Part shown: piece after piece, positions 48,840 through 58,076 of the stretch
Numbering within the stretch: position 1 is the stretch's first letter
Layout of the letters: each line of letters begins with the position of its first letter
DNA from: Lactobacillus colini
GTDB taxonomy: Bacteria; Bacillota; Bacilli; Lactobacillales; Lactobacillaceae
Reading direction: 5' to 3'
Assembly (NCBI RefSeq): GCF_017874575.1
Contig: NZ_JAGGLU010000003.1
Coordinates: 155,420 to 219,419, forward strand
Length of the DNA: 64,000 nt
Position numbers and translations under genes: made by a program
The notes under the pieces: generated by a model
Database searches by the model: none
What the model was told of the DNA's origin: nothing
The model's input: the letters and a program-made list of their open reading frames with translations, nothing else

Positions 48840-49745
48840 ATGAGATTAATGGATTTAAAAGATAAGGATATTAATATACAAGAGAACGTCCCACTATCTA
48901 AATTTACATTTACTAAGACAGGTGGACCAGCTGAATATCTGGCCTTCCCTAAGAATATTGAAGAATTAAAAGAACTAGTTAAAGTAACTAAGGACAACAA
49001 CTTGCCACTAACTGTTATTGGTAATGCATCTAACTTAATTATTAGGGATGGTGGAATCGACGGTCTAGTAGTTATCTTGACTGAGATGAAGACAATAACT
49101 GCTGATCCAGAGTCTAAGACAGTGACTGCAATGGCTGGCGCTAGAATTATTGACACCTCAGAAGTCGCTTGTCAAGCAGGCTTGTCGGGTCTAGAATTTG
49201 CAGCTGGAATTCCTGGAAGTGTTGGTGGTGCCGTCTTTATGAATGCAGGTGCTTATGGTGGTGAAACCGAATATGTCATTAAGTCGGTTGATGTATTAAC
49301 TAGGGATGATGAGTTTAAGACCTATACTCATGATGAAATGGAATTTGATTATCGTCATTCAATTGTACAAGATACTGGCGATATTGTATTAAGTGCTACG
49401 TTCGGTCTGGTAGAAGATGATAGTCTAGCAATTAAGGACCGAATGGAATACTTTAACGGCTTAAGGCGAGCCAAGCAGCCGCTAGAGTACCCATCTTGTG
49501 GTAGTGTATTTAAACGTCCTACAGGTCATTATGTAGGACCAATGATTATTAAAGCTGGCCTTCAAGGCAAGAGTATTGGCGGAGCCCAAGTATCTATGAA
49601 GCACGCTGGCTTTATCGTGAATGTTGGCAATGCGACAGCAACCAATTATTTAGATTTAATTCATTTGATCCAAAAAACAATTAAAGAAAAGTTTGACGTT
49701 GAATTACATACTGAAGTACGAATTATTGGCAAAGAAAAGGACTAA
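48840..49745 (+). CDS. murB: UDP-N-acetylenolpyruvoylglucosamine reductase
   Basis: FAD enzyme that makes UDP-N-acetylmuramic acid for peptidoglycan. It is 301 residues, type II (short) MurB: TGGPAEYLAFP near residue 30, VIGNASNLIIRDGGIDGLVV near residue 58, FAAGIPGSVGGAVFMNAGAYGGE near residue 120, YPSCGSVFKRP with the catalytic Ser near residue 223, and a late conserved Glu (LHTEVRIIG). Confidence 0.96.
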   Translation: MRLMDLKDKDINIQENVPLSKFTFTKTGGPAEYLAFPKNIEELKELVKVTKDNNLPLTVIGNASNLIIRDGGIDGLVVILTEMKTITADPESKTVTAMAGARIIDTSEVACQAGLSGLEFAAGIPGSVGGAVFMNAGAYGGETEYVIKSVDVLTRDDEFKTYTHDEMEFDYRHSIVQDTGDIVLSATFGLVEDDSLAIKDRMEYFNGLRRAKQPLEYPSCGSVFKRPTGHYVGPMIIKAGLQGKSIGGAQVSMKHAGFIVNVGNATATNYLDLIHLIQKTIKEKFDVELHTEVRIIGKEKD

Positions 49746-49751
49746 GAACTC

Positions 49752-49783
49752 AAGGCTACAAGTATGATGCTTGTAGCCTTTTG
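49752..49783 (+). terminator. Terminator after murB
   Basis: AAGGCTACAAG / CTTGTAGCCTT perfect stem with a seven-base loop and short T run. Confidence 0.8.
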
Positions 49784-49800
49784 CATAATGGGGTGAATTT

Positions 49801-50892
49801 ATGAGCAATATCATTAAGCTAGAACACGTAAAAAAACAATATGATGACGGCTTTGTAGCCTTAAAGGATATTAACATAACTATTGAGTCAGGGAAGTTTT
49901 ATTCTTTGCTGGGTCCATCTGGATCAGGCAAGACAACTATCTTGAGAATTATTGCGGGCTTTAGTGAACCGACTGAGGGGCGGGTTTTATTTGATGGACA
50001 AGATATTACTCATCTAGACGCTTCTAAACGGCAATTAAATACCGTCTTTCAAAATTATGCCCTGTTTCCGCATATGAACGTTTATGATAATGTTGCCTTT
50101 GGCTTACAATTAAAGAAAAAAGAAAAAAATGAAATCAAAAAAGCAGTTAAAGATGCTCTGCACATGGTGCAACTGGATGGCTTTGCTAATCGTGAAATTG
50201 CGGAACTTAGTGGTGGTCAGCAGCAACGTGTAGCAATTGCCCGTGCCTTAGTTAATGAACCGAAGGTCTTATTATTAGATGAATCCTTATCAGCTCTTGA
50301 TAAGCGCTTGCGCAAGGATATGCAATTCGAACTTCGTGAAATCCAAAAAAAACTAGGCATTACCTTCATCTTCGTAACTCATGACCAGGAAGAGGCATTA
50401 GCAATGAGTGATGAAATCTTTGTTCTAAATGAAGGTAAGATCCAGCAGAGTGGTAGTCCGGTAGATATTTATGATGAGCCGGTTAATGACTTCGTTGCGA
50501 GGTTTATTGGCGATTCCAATATCTTAAACGGCCGCATGGTTAAGGACTTTGAAGTTGAGTTTGGTAATCATACTTTTGAGTGTGCTGATGCTGGGATTAA
50601 GCCGGGCGAGAGAGTGGAAGTTGTTTTAAGACCGGAAGATTTGGATATTACTAGTGTCGATAAGGGCAAGTTACATGTCAGAGTTGAGAGCCAGCTATTT
50701 TTGGGGGATCACTTCGAGATTAAGGCGATTGATACCGATGAGAATGAGTGGTTAATTCATTCAACTAATTCAACTAAGGTAGGTAAGGAAGTTGGCTTAT
50801 ACTTCGACCCAGAGGATATTCACGTAATGCGCTTTGGTGAAAGTGAAGCTGAGTTCGATAAACGGCTAGAGTCATACGAGGGAGGAGATTAA
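49801..50892 (+). CDS. potA: Spermidine/putrescine ABC transporter ATP-binding protein
   Basis: 363 residues. Walker [14 protein letters not shown] near residue 37, Q-loop [16 protein letters not shown], signature [15 protein letters not shown], Walker [13 protein letters not shown], and a C-terminal TOBE domain ([12 protein letters not shown]). First gene of potABCD; potB starts two bases after its stop. Confidence 0.95.
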   Translation: MSNIIKLEHVKKQYDDGFVALKDINITIESGKFYSLLGPSGSGKTTILRIIAGFSEPTEGRVLFDGQDITHLDASKRQLNTVFQNYALFPHMNVYDNVAFGLQLKKKEKNEIKKAVKDALHMVQLDGFANREIAELSGGQQQRVAIARALVNEPKVLLLDESLSALDKRLRKDMQFELREIQKKLGITFIFVTHDQEEALAMSDEIFVLNEGKIQQSGSPVDIYDEPVNDFVARFIGDSNILNGRMVKDFEVEFGNHTFECADAGIKPGERVEVVLRPEDLDITSVDKGKLHVRVESQLFLGDHFEIKAIDTDENEWLIHSTNSTKVGKEVGLYFDPEDIHVMRFGESEAEFDKRLESYEGGD

Positions 50893-50894
50893 AA

Positions 50895-51713
50895 TTGAAA
50901 AAGCGCAAGTTAATTTTTCTCGTGCCATATTTAGCATGGATTGCCTTGTTCGTAATTATGCCGATAATTCTGATTACTGTTTATGCTTTTAGGGATGAAC
51001 ATGGATTTACATTAAGTAACTTCTCCCAGTTCTTCACTAATGGGACGTTTTTGAGGATGACTTTGAATTCATTTTGGTATGCATTTTTGATTACGGCACT
51101 AACTTTGTTAATTTCATACCCGACTGCTTATATCTTAAGCAGGATGAAGAACCAGCAGTTCTGGCTATTATTAATAATCCTACCAACATGGATAAATTTA
51201 CTCTTGAAGGCTTATGCCTTCATCGGAATCTTTGGTAAGGGAGGACTGGTGAACAGCTTCTTAGGCTTATTTGGTATTGGACCTGCTAATATTTTATTTA
51301 CTAATGCGGCCTTTATCTTCGTTGCTGCCTATATTGAATTGCCATTTATGATCTTGCCAATCTACAATGCCATTTGTGATGTTGACCCAGCCGTGATGCA
51401 AGCAGCTAGTGACTTGGGAGCTAATAAGTGGCAAGCCTTTAAGCGAGTATTATGGCCCTTATCTAAGTCTGGTGTTCAAGCTGGCATTGAAGCGGTCTTT
51501 ATTCCATCATTGTCACTATTTATGTTAACTAGGCTGATTGGTGGTAATCGTGTAATTACTCTAGGTACAGCGATTGAGGAATACTTCATGACGACAATGA
51601 ATTGGTCAATGGGATCGACTATCGGTGTAGTATTAATCTTCTTAATGATTATCGTCATGATTAGCACATCTTCTTCAGCTTCCCGTAGAAAGAAAAGGGA
51701 GGTCAAACTATGA
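50895..51713 (+). CDS. potB: Spermidine/putrescine ABC transporter permease PotB
   Basis: 272 residues, six transmembrane helices, with the EAA loop QAASDLGANKWQAFKRVLWPLSKSGV near residue 173 that docks on PotA. It begins at TTG 50895 after GGAGGAG, and overlaps potC by four bases. Confidence 0.94.
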   Translation: MKKRKLIFLVPYLAWIALFVIMPIILITVYAFRDEHGFTLSNFSQFFTNGTFLRMTLNSFWYAFLITALTLLISYPTAYILSRMKNQQFWLLLIILPTWINLLLKAYAFIGIFGKGGLVNSFLGLFGIGPANILFTNAAFIFVAAYIELPFMILPIYNAICDVDPAVMQAASDLGANKWQAFKRVLWPLSKSGVQAGIEAVFIPSLSLFMLTRLIGGNRVITLGTAIEEYFMTTMNWSMGSTIGVVLIFLMIIVMISTSSSASRRKKREVKL

Positions 51714-52504
51714 AAAGAATTAAATGGTCCCGCCTATATATTGCCTTAGTCTTAATTATCCTATATATTCCAATTTTTTATTTGGTCTATTATTCATTTT
51801 CTAGTGGACAGAACATGGACCGCTTCGGGCATTTTACTTGGGTTCATTATCAAGAATTGTTAGCCGATAGTCGCCTCTTAGCAATCTTTTTAGAAACAAT
51901 CTTGCTAGCTCTCTTATCTAGTCTAGTTGCAACCCTAATTGGTACCTTGGGAGCAATCGCAGTCAGCCAAATCAAAAATAAAAAGATCAAGCAGCTGCTT
52001 TTGACCTTAAACAATGTCTTAATGGTTTCACCAGATGTGATTATTGGGGCGAGTTTCTTGATTTTCTTTACTGCTTTGGGTATTGGCTTGGGCTTTGGTT
52101 CAGTCTTATTAAGTCACATTGCCTTTTCGATTCCAATCGTGGTCTTGATGGTCTTGCCTAGACTGAATGAGTTTGACTATTCCTTAGTTGATGCAGCTAG
52201 GGACTTAGGTGCCAGCAATTGGCAGGTATTTAGTAAGATCATGTTACCAGGGATTACGCCAGGGATCTTGTCGGGCTTTTTCATGGCTTTGACGTATTCT
52301 TTAGATGACTTTGCCGTGACGTTCTTTGTAACTGGCAACGGCTTCACTACACTATCAGTAGAAATCTATTCTCGTGCCCGCCAGGGGATCAATTTGGAGA
52401 TTAATGCTTTGAGTACGATTATGTTTATCTTGGTTATGATAATTGTCATCGGTTATTACTTCATTAGTAGCCGCTCTGGTAAGAAAGGTGGCCGCCTATT
52501 ATGA
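51710..52504 (+). CDS. potC: Spermidine/putrescine ABC transporter permease PotC
   Basis: 264 residues with six transmembrane helices and the EAA loop DAARDLGASNWQVFSKIMLPGITPGIL near residue 162, followed by LDDFAVTFFVTG, typical of PotC. It overlaps potB and potD by four bases each, so the four genes are translationally coupled. Confidence 0.94.
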   Translation: MKRIKWSRLYIALVLIILYIPIFYLVYYSFSSGQNMDRFGHFTWVHYQELLADSRLLAIFLETILLALLSSLVATLIGTLGAIAVSQIKNKKIKQLLLTLNNVLMVSPDVIIGASFLIFFTALGIGLGFGSVLLSHIAFSIPIVVLMVLPRLNEFDYSLVDAARDLGASNWQVFSKIMLPGITPGILSGFFMALTYSLDDFAVTFFVTGNGFTTLSVEIYSRARQGINLEINALSTIMFILVMIIVIGYYFISSRSGKKGGRLL

Positions 52505-53574
52505 AAAAACTCGTAATAGCTATCTGTTCGATCTTGGTAGTCTGTCTAGGCTTAGGGCTTGCAGCTCAGAAGCTAGAAGGTAACAGCTCATCAAGTGGTA
52601 ATAAGAACTTAATAATCTATAATTGGGGCGACTATATTGACCCCAAATTAATTAAAAAATTCGAAAAACAAACCGGCTATCACGTCATCTATGAAACCTT
52701 CGATTCCAACGAAGCTATGTATACTAAGATTAAGCAAGGTGGAACTGGATATGATATTGCAGTCCCATCTGATTACATGATTTCTAAGATGAGGAAGGCT
52801 AACTTACTAGAGAAGATTAATACTAAGAAGATTCCTAACTTTAAGTATATTGGTTCGCAATTCTTAGGTAAGTCATTCGACCCTAAGAATGAATACTCGA
52901 TTCCATATTTCTGGGGAACATTAGGGATTGTTTATAATGACAAGTATGTCAAGCAAGGCTCAATTAAGCATTGGGATGATCTTTGGAAGAAGAATTACCG
53001 CCATAATATCTTATTAGTTGATTCAGCTAGAGATATTATGGGTCTATCTCTAGCCTCAATGGGGGCTTCCATGAATACTAAAGATTCCTTGAAGCTGAAG
53101 ATGGCTAAGACTAAGCTTGATGGCCTAGGTCCTAACGTTAAGGCAATTATCTCTGATGAATTGAAGATGTACATGATTCAAAATGAAGCCGCCATCGGTG
53201 TAACTTGGTCAGGTGAAGCAAGAACAATGCTTGATTCCAACAGCCACCTGCACTACGTTGTTCCGCCAGAAGGTTCTAACCTCTGGTTCGATAATATCGT
53301 CATTCCTAAAACCGCCAAAAACAAAAAAGCTGCTTATGCTTTTATCAATTTCATGTTAGAGCCGCATAACGCAGCCCAGAATGCTGAATATATTGGTTAT
53401 GCGACGCCTAATATTAAGGCCCAAGCGCTCCTGCCTAAGGAGATTAGGGACGATAAGCAATTCTATCCTTCCCAGCAAGCTATGAAGAATTTGCAAGTAT
53501 ACCAAGACTTAGGTCCTAAGAAGGTTCAAGAATATAATGACCTGTTCTTAGAATTTAAGATGTATGGTCGCTAA
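52501..53574 (+). CDS. potD: Spermidine/putrescine-binding protein
   Basis: 357 residues. An N-terminal hydrophobic segment (about 4-22) is followed by the binding fold: IYNWGDYIDPKLIKKFEKQTG near residue 40, YETFDSNEAMYTKIKQG, YDIAVPSDYMI, IPYFWGTLGI and VTWSGEARTM. The Cys residues at the N terminus do not stand in a normal lipobox, so membrane attachment may be by an uncleaved signal anchor. It closes the potABCD operon. Confidence 0.94.
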   Translation: MKKLVIAICSILVVCLGLGLAAQKLEGNSSSSGNKNLIIYNWGDYIDPKLIKKFEKQTGYHVIYETFDSNEAMYTKIKQGGTGYDIAVPSDYMISKMRKANLLEKINTKKIPNFKYIGSQFLGKSFDPKNEYSIPYFWGTLGIVYNDKYVKQGSIKHWDDLWKKNYRHNILLVDSARDIMGLSLASMGASMNTKDSLKLKMAKTKLDGLGPNVKAIISDELKMYMIQNEAAIGVTWSGEARTMLDSNSHLHYVVPPEGSNLWFDNIVIPKTAKNKKAAYAFINFMLEPHNAAQNAEYIGYATPNIKAQALLPKEIRDDKQFYPSQQAMKNLQVYQDLGPKKVQEYNDLFLEFKMYGR

Positions 53575-53601
53575 AAATTTAAAAGAAAGTGAGGTAGGCA
53601 A

Positions 53602-54453
53602 TTGAATATTAATATCAACCCAAGCCAAATCTTTACCTGGCAGAATCTAATGAATGTGCTGGATATTTTAATTGTTTGGTACATTATTTATCGCTTAATT
53701 ATGCTAGTTAAGGGAACTAAGGCAGTCCAGTTAGTTAAGGGAATCTCCTTGATTGTCTTAATTAGGATTATTGCAGGCTTCTTAAATCTGCATACTTTGA
53801 CATATTTCGTCGATCAAGTTCTATCTTGGTCGGTAATCGGAATTATTGTGATCTTTCAACCTGAGATCCGTCGCGGGCTTGAACATCTGGGTCGATCGCC
53901 AATCTTTGGCGGTTCGACTGGCGGAGCTAAGAAGAACTCCGAACATATGGTGCATGAGCTAGACAAGGCAATTCAATATATGTCTAAGCGCCGGATCGGG
54001 GCATTAATTACGCTCCAGCAGAGCACAGGGTTAGATGATTATATTGAAACCGGTATTCCATTAGATGCAGATATATCTGGTGAATTATTAATCAATATCT
54101 TCATTCCCAATACCCCTCTGCATGATGGGGCAGTAATCATTAGTGATAACAAGATTGCTGTGGCTTCGGCCTATCTGCCCTTATCTGATAACACAATGAT
54201 CCCTAAGAAGTTAGGTACTCGTCACCGGGCAGCGGTTGGGATTTCAGAAGTGACAGATGCAATTACTATTGTTGTTTCTGAAGAGACAGGCGGGGTAACT
54301 ATCACCCGCAACAGTCAGTTCATGCTTGATTTAACACGTGAAGAATACATGAAGTACCTAACTGCTCAACTAGTCCCAGCGGAAAAGGAAAAGCCTAAGT
54401 GGTATCAACGGATGCTTAATAAAATTTGGAATTGGGGGTCAAATGATAAATGA
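53602..54453 (+). CDS. cdaA: Diadenylate cyclase CdaA
   Basis: Membrane-bound enzyme that makes cyclic di-AMP, which controls potassium, osmolytes and wall stress. It is 283 residues, start TTG 53602 after GAGGTAGG. Three N-terminal transmembrane helices (about 12-90) precede the DAC domain with PLHDGAVIISDNKI near residue 172 and GTRHRAAVGISEVTDA near residue 205, i.e. both DGA and RHR motifs. It overlaps cdaR. Confidence 0.95.
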   Translation: MNININPSQIFTWQNLMNVLDILIVWYIIYRLIMLVKGTKAVQLVKGISLIVLIRIIAGFLNLHTLTYFVDQVLSWSVIGIIVIFQPEIRRGLEHLGRSPIFGGSTGGAKKNSEHMVHELDKAIQYMSKRRIGALITLQQSTGLDDYIETGIPLDADISGELLINIFIPNTPLHDGAVIISDNKIAVASAYLPLSDNTMIPKKLGTRHRAAVGISEVTDAITIVVSEETGGVTITRNSQFMLDLTREEYMKYLTAQLVPAEKEKPKWYQRMLNKIWNWGSNDK

Positions 54454-55418
54454 AAAAGTTTTTTGATAAGCCCTGGTTTTATAAAGTTATTGCGCTACTC
54501 TTAGCGGTCTTGTTTGCGATTTATATTAATTCTAACCAGCAAGGATACGTTTCTCAGAGTAAGCAGAGTATTACTAATATTACGGCAACTAAGAAGCAGA
54601 CTATCAGAGTACCGCTTCAGGTATCAGTAGATACTGATAAGTATTATGTAACAGGCTATCCTGAGAAGATTAATCTTACCTTGCAAGGCAACAATGCCTT
54701 AGTTACTTCGACAATCAATACTCAGAACTTTCGGGTCTTCATTGACTTGAATAAGCTGAAGGTGGGTCGACACAATGTTAAGGTCAAGGTCAACGGCTTG
54801 AGTAATCAGCTTAGTGCCGTAACCTCACCTAAAACGATTACCGTTAATATCCAAAAAAGAAAATCTAGGTCCCTTCCAGTTCAAATAGAGTATAATAGAG
54901 ATGCCGTGCCAAAAAGCTATAATATTGGAACGTCAAGTATTAATCCTTCCGTTGTTCGCGTAACCGGTGCTAAGAGCGAAGTCAACCAGATTGATCGCAT
55001 TGTAGCTAAAGTTACCCTGCCTAAGGGGCAGTCAGTATCTTATACTAGAGAGGTAATTTTAGTTGCGGAGGATTCTAAGGGACGCCAATTGAATGTAGTA
55101 ATTAATCCAGTTACTGCAAGTGTGCATATTCCGATTTCTTTACCACATAAGAAGGTAAAAGTTACCGTTACTCCTCATCATGAAGCAGACAAGAAGATAT
55201 ATTCACTTACTGCTGATAAGAATGAGGTTGTAGTCTACGGAAAAGAAGAATACTTGAAGAAGTTAAAGAGCATTCCGTTGGATGTTGACTTATCAGGTAT
55301 TGGAACGGATACGGTCAAGAATATTCCTTTAAAGAAACCAGAAGGTATTGTTAGAGTCGATCCTGAGGAGATCTCAGTTAAGATTAAGGTCTCTGATGGC
55401 TCAGCTAAAAAAGAATAA
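54450..55418 (+). CDS. cdaR: YbbR-domain regulator CdaR
   Basis: 322 residues: one N-terminal transmembrane helix (about 10-28), then several extracytoplasmic YbbR repeats (about 45-315; VTGYPEKINLTLQGNNALV and SINPSVVRVTGAKSEVNQIDRI are typical). It binds and modulates CdaA. It overlaps cdaA by four bases and glmM follows after 29 bases, the conserved cdaA-cdaR-glmM arrangement. Confidence 0.93.
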   Translation: MKKFFDKPWFYKVIALLLAVLFAIYINSNQQGYVSQSKQSITNITATKKQTIRVPLQVSVDTDKYYVTGYPEKINLTLQGNNALVTSTINTQNFRVFIDLNKLKVGRHNVKVKVNGLSNQLSAVTSPKTITVNIQKRKSRSLPVQIEYNRDAVPKSYNIGTSSINPSVVRVTGAKSEVNQIDRIVAKVTLPKGQSVSYTREVILVAEDSKGRQLNVVINPVTASVHIPISLPHKKVKVTVTPHHEADKKIYSLTADKNEVVVYGKEEYLKKLKSIPLDVDLSGIGTDTVKNIPLKKPEGIVRVDPEEISVKIKVSDGSAKKE

Positions 55419-55447
55419 TATAAATTAAGAAAGGTTGTTTATTTACA

Positions 55448-56809
55448 ATGCTTAAATATTTTGGTACAGATGGTGTTAGAGGTGTAGCCAACGCAAGTTT
55501 AACTCCAGAGATGGCGTTTAAGTTAGGACGTGATGGTGGATATGTTCTAACTAAAGACAAGAAGCCTGGTCAAAGAGCTAAGGTCTTGGTATCTCGTGAT
55601 ACTCGTATTTCTGGACAGATGTTAGAATACGCCTTGATCTCTGGCTTATTATCTGTGGGGATTGAAGTCTTAGAAGTAGGCGTAATTACTACTCCAGGTC
55701 TATCTTACCTAGTAAGGGCACAAGGTGCAGATGCTGGTGTACAGATCTCCGCATCTCACAACCCAGTCCAAGATAATGGAATCAAGTTCTTCGGTAGCGA
55801 TGGCTTGAAGTTATCAGACGCTAAAGAAGAAGAAATTGAAAAGTTAATCGACGCTCCAGAAGATACCTTGCCAAGACCATCTGCAGAAGGCTTAGGCACT
55901 GTAACTAGCTATCATGAAGGTGCATCCAAGTACTTACAATTTATCGAGAACACCTTACCTGAACAATTAGATGGTATCAAGGTAGTTGTCGATGGTGCTA
56001 ACGGCGCTGCTAGTGCCTTAATCTCACGCCTATTCGCTGATATGGGCGTAGAATTCACAACGATTGCTACTCATCCTAATGGCTTGAATATTAATGACCA
56101 CGTAGGTGCAACTCACACTAAGAAGTTGCAAGAAGAAGTTGTTAAGCAAGGTGCCCAATTAGGTTTAGCCTTCGATGGGGATGCTGATCGCTGTATTGCT
56201 GTTGATGAGAATGGTAATGAAGTTGACGGTGACCACATTATGTACGTACTTGGTTCTTACTTAGCCGACCACGGTCGTCTTAAGAAGGATACTATTGTAA
56301 CTACTGTCATGAGTAACCTGGGCTTCACTAAGGCATTAGAGCGCCGCGGACTTAAGAATGTTAGAACTAAGCAAGTTGGTGACCGTTACGTATCAGAAGA
56401 GATGCGTGCTAATGGATATAACCTAGGTGGTGAACAATCAGGCCATATTATTATTAGCGACTACCACAACACTGGTGATGGGATGCTTACTGGCTTGCAC
56501 TTACTCTATGTTATGAAGGATACTGGTAAGTCATTAAGTGAATTGCTAGCAGACTTTAAGGAATACCCACAGCGCTTAATTAATGTTCCTGTGCGTGATA
56601 AGTCTAGCTGGAAGCAATACCCAGCAATTGCTGCAGCAATTGAGAAGGTAGAACAAGAAGTTGAAGGCAATGGTCGTATCTTCGTTAGACCTTCAGGTAC
56701 ACAAGAATTACTTCGTGTTATGACTGAGGCTCCTACTCAAGAACTTGCAGATAAGTACTGCCAAGAAGTAGCTGATGTTATCCAAGAAGAAATGGGCATT
56801 GAAGAATAA
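55448..56809 (+). CDS. glmM: Phosphoglucosamine mutase
   Basis: Converts glucosamine-6-phosphate to glucosamine-1-phosphate for UDP-GlcNAc; in Bacillus it also inhibits CdaA. It is 453 residues with N-terminal [12 protein letters not shown], phosphoserine loop [17 protein letters not shown] near residue 100, metal loop [13 protein letters not shown] near residue 242, GGEQSGHII near residue 332 and phosphate loop [11 protein letters not shown]. Confidence 0.97.
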   Translation: MLKYFGTDGVRGVANASLTPEMAFKLGRDGGYVLTKDKKPGQRAKVLVSRDTRISGQMLEYALISGLLSVGIEVLEVGVITTPGLSYLVRAQGADAGVQISASHNPVQDNGIKFFGSDGLKLSDAKEEEIEKLIDAPEDTLPRPSAEGLGTVTSYHEGASKYLQFIENTLPEQLDGIKVVVDGANGAASALISRLFADMGVEFTTIATHPNGLNINDHVGATHTKKLQEEVVKQGAQLGLAFDGDADRCIAVDENGNEVDGDHIMYVLGSYLADHGRLKKDTIVTTVMSNLGFTKALERRGLKNVRTKQVGDRYVSEEMRANGYNLGGEQSGHIIISDYHNTGDGMLTGLHLLYVMKDTGKSLSELLADFKEYPQRLINVPVRDKSSWKQYPAIAAAIEKVEQEVEGNGRIFVRPSGTQELLRVMTEAPTQELADKYCQEVADVIQEEMGIEE

Positions 56810-56829
56810 GTCATTAGATAATAATTATG

Positions 56830-56862
56830 AAACCGCTCTTTTAACTAGGGGCGGTTTTTTTG
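56830..56862 (+). terminator. Terminator after glmM
   Basis: AAACCGCTC / GGGCGGTTT-type stem, followed by a T run. Confidence 0.75.
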
Positions 56863-56899
56863 TATAATCTAGATTGAAAGATAAACAAAGGAGAATCTT

Positions 56900-57709
56900 A
56901 TGTCGATTAAATTATTAGCTGTTGACTTAGACGGCACACTATTAAATTCAGATCAAAAGATTAGCTCTCAAACTAAGTCTGCCTTGCAAAAGGCAGCTAA
57001 GCTAGGGATTAATGTGGTGCCTTGCTCAGGGAGACCATTCCCAGGAGTTAAGGGCTACTTAGATGAGTTAGGTCTTGCAGGAGATAATCAATATGCGGTG
57101 ACCTTCAATGGTGCCTTGGTCTTTAACTTGAAGGGTGATATCTTAGTTAAAGACTTACATAGTTATCAAGACTTACTCTACTTCAAGCAGGTAGCCCAAG
57201 AATATCAGATGCCACTTCATGTAGAACTAGAAGATAGGTTCGTGACGCTAGAACACTTCATTAACTACCATATGTCGCGGGAGAGTTGGCTTACTAAGAT
57301 GCCGATTGATGTTAAAACATTAGCTGAGATACCGAAGAACTTCCACTTCACTAAGGCAATGTATACAGGAGATCCAGATAGAATCAAGGAATTCTTAGCT
57401 GAGATGCCTCAAGAGATATTTACTAAGTATAATGTATCTACTTCTGATGAAACTCTGGTAGAGATTAATACCTCTACTGCTTCTAAGGGACATGCCTTAT
57501 TAGAGTTAGGTAGAGAATTAGGAATTAAGCCAGAAGAAACAATGATCTTCGGCGATCAGAAGAATGATATTTCAATGTTTAATGTTGCTGGCTTCAAGAA
57601 AGTGGCAATGGGTAATGCTATTGAAGAGATCAAGCAGCGTGCCGACTTCGTTACTAGGTCTAATGATGAGGACGGGATAGCATACGCACTTAAGCAGCTA
57701 GTCTTTTAA
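56900..57709 (+). CDS. Cof-type HAD-superfamily phosphatase
   Basis: 269 residues: motif I LLAVDLDGTLLNSDQ, motif II VVPCSGRPFPGV, motif IV MIFGDQKNDISMFNVAG, with a C2 cap (YidA/Cof group). It is preceded by AAAGGAGAA. It differs clearly from the minus-strand Cof protein at 45000-45860. Likely sugar-phosphate phosphatase; substrate unknown. Confidence 0.9.
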   Translation: MSIKLLAVDLDGTLLNSDQKISSQTKSALQKAAKLGINVVPCSGRPFPGVKGYLDELGLAGDNQYAVTFNGALVFNLKGDILVKDLHSYQDLLYFKQVAQEYQMPLHVELEDRFVTLEHFINYHMSRESWLTKMPIDVKTLAEIPKNFHFTKAMYTGDPDRIKEFLAEMPQEIFTKYNVSTSDETLVEINTSTASKGHALLELGRELGIKPEETMIFGDQKNDISMFNVAGFKKVAMGNAIEEIKQRADFVTRSNDEDGIAYALKQLVF

Positions 57710-58076
57710 AATAACGAATTGAAATAAAATCACCCTAAAAACTATAATTACTAGTTATTATTGAATCTATTATTTGTTATTTTGTTAAAGAATTACCCAA
57801 ATCTGCAACTGTGATAATTATTAACCTATTAGATAATTAAGTGTTCAAAAGCAACTTTGTATATAATTTACATTCTAGTACCTGAAAAATTGTTTAGGTA
57901 CTATTTTTTAAGTATGAAAGCGCTAATCTAAAACTAATAAATAACACATAAGTCGATTTTGATATAAATCTGAACTAAAAAAATTATAAAATATTATAAT
58001 ACTAGCATTCTAAATCTAGCTATGTTACGATGAGGCTGTAACTAAATAATGTTATTATAAGCAAAGGGATATAGTT
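57710..58076. other. AT-rich intergenic region with an isolated terminator-like hairpin and a cre-like box
   Basis: There is no credible coding frame in these 367 bases. TAGTACCT / AGGTACTA plus a T run at 57876-57908 is a good intrinsic terminator, about 170 bases after the preceding gene. TATATAAT-like -10 sequence lies just before it. TGAAAGCGCTAATC at 57915-57928 matches 12 of 14 cre consensus positions. The remainder should hold the promoter of the large adhesin, but I cannot place it with confidence. Confidence 0.5.
57876..57908 (+). terminator. Terminator-like hairpin in the adhesin upstream region
   Basis: Eight-pair stem TAGTACCT / AGGTACTA with a 12-base loop, followed by six T residues. 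Confidence 0.7.
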
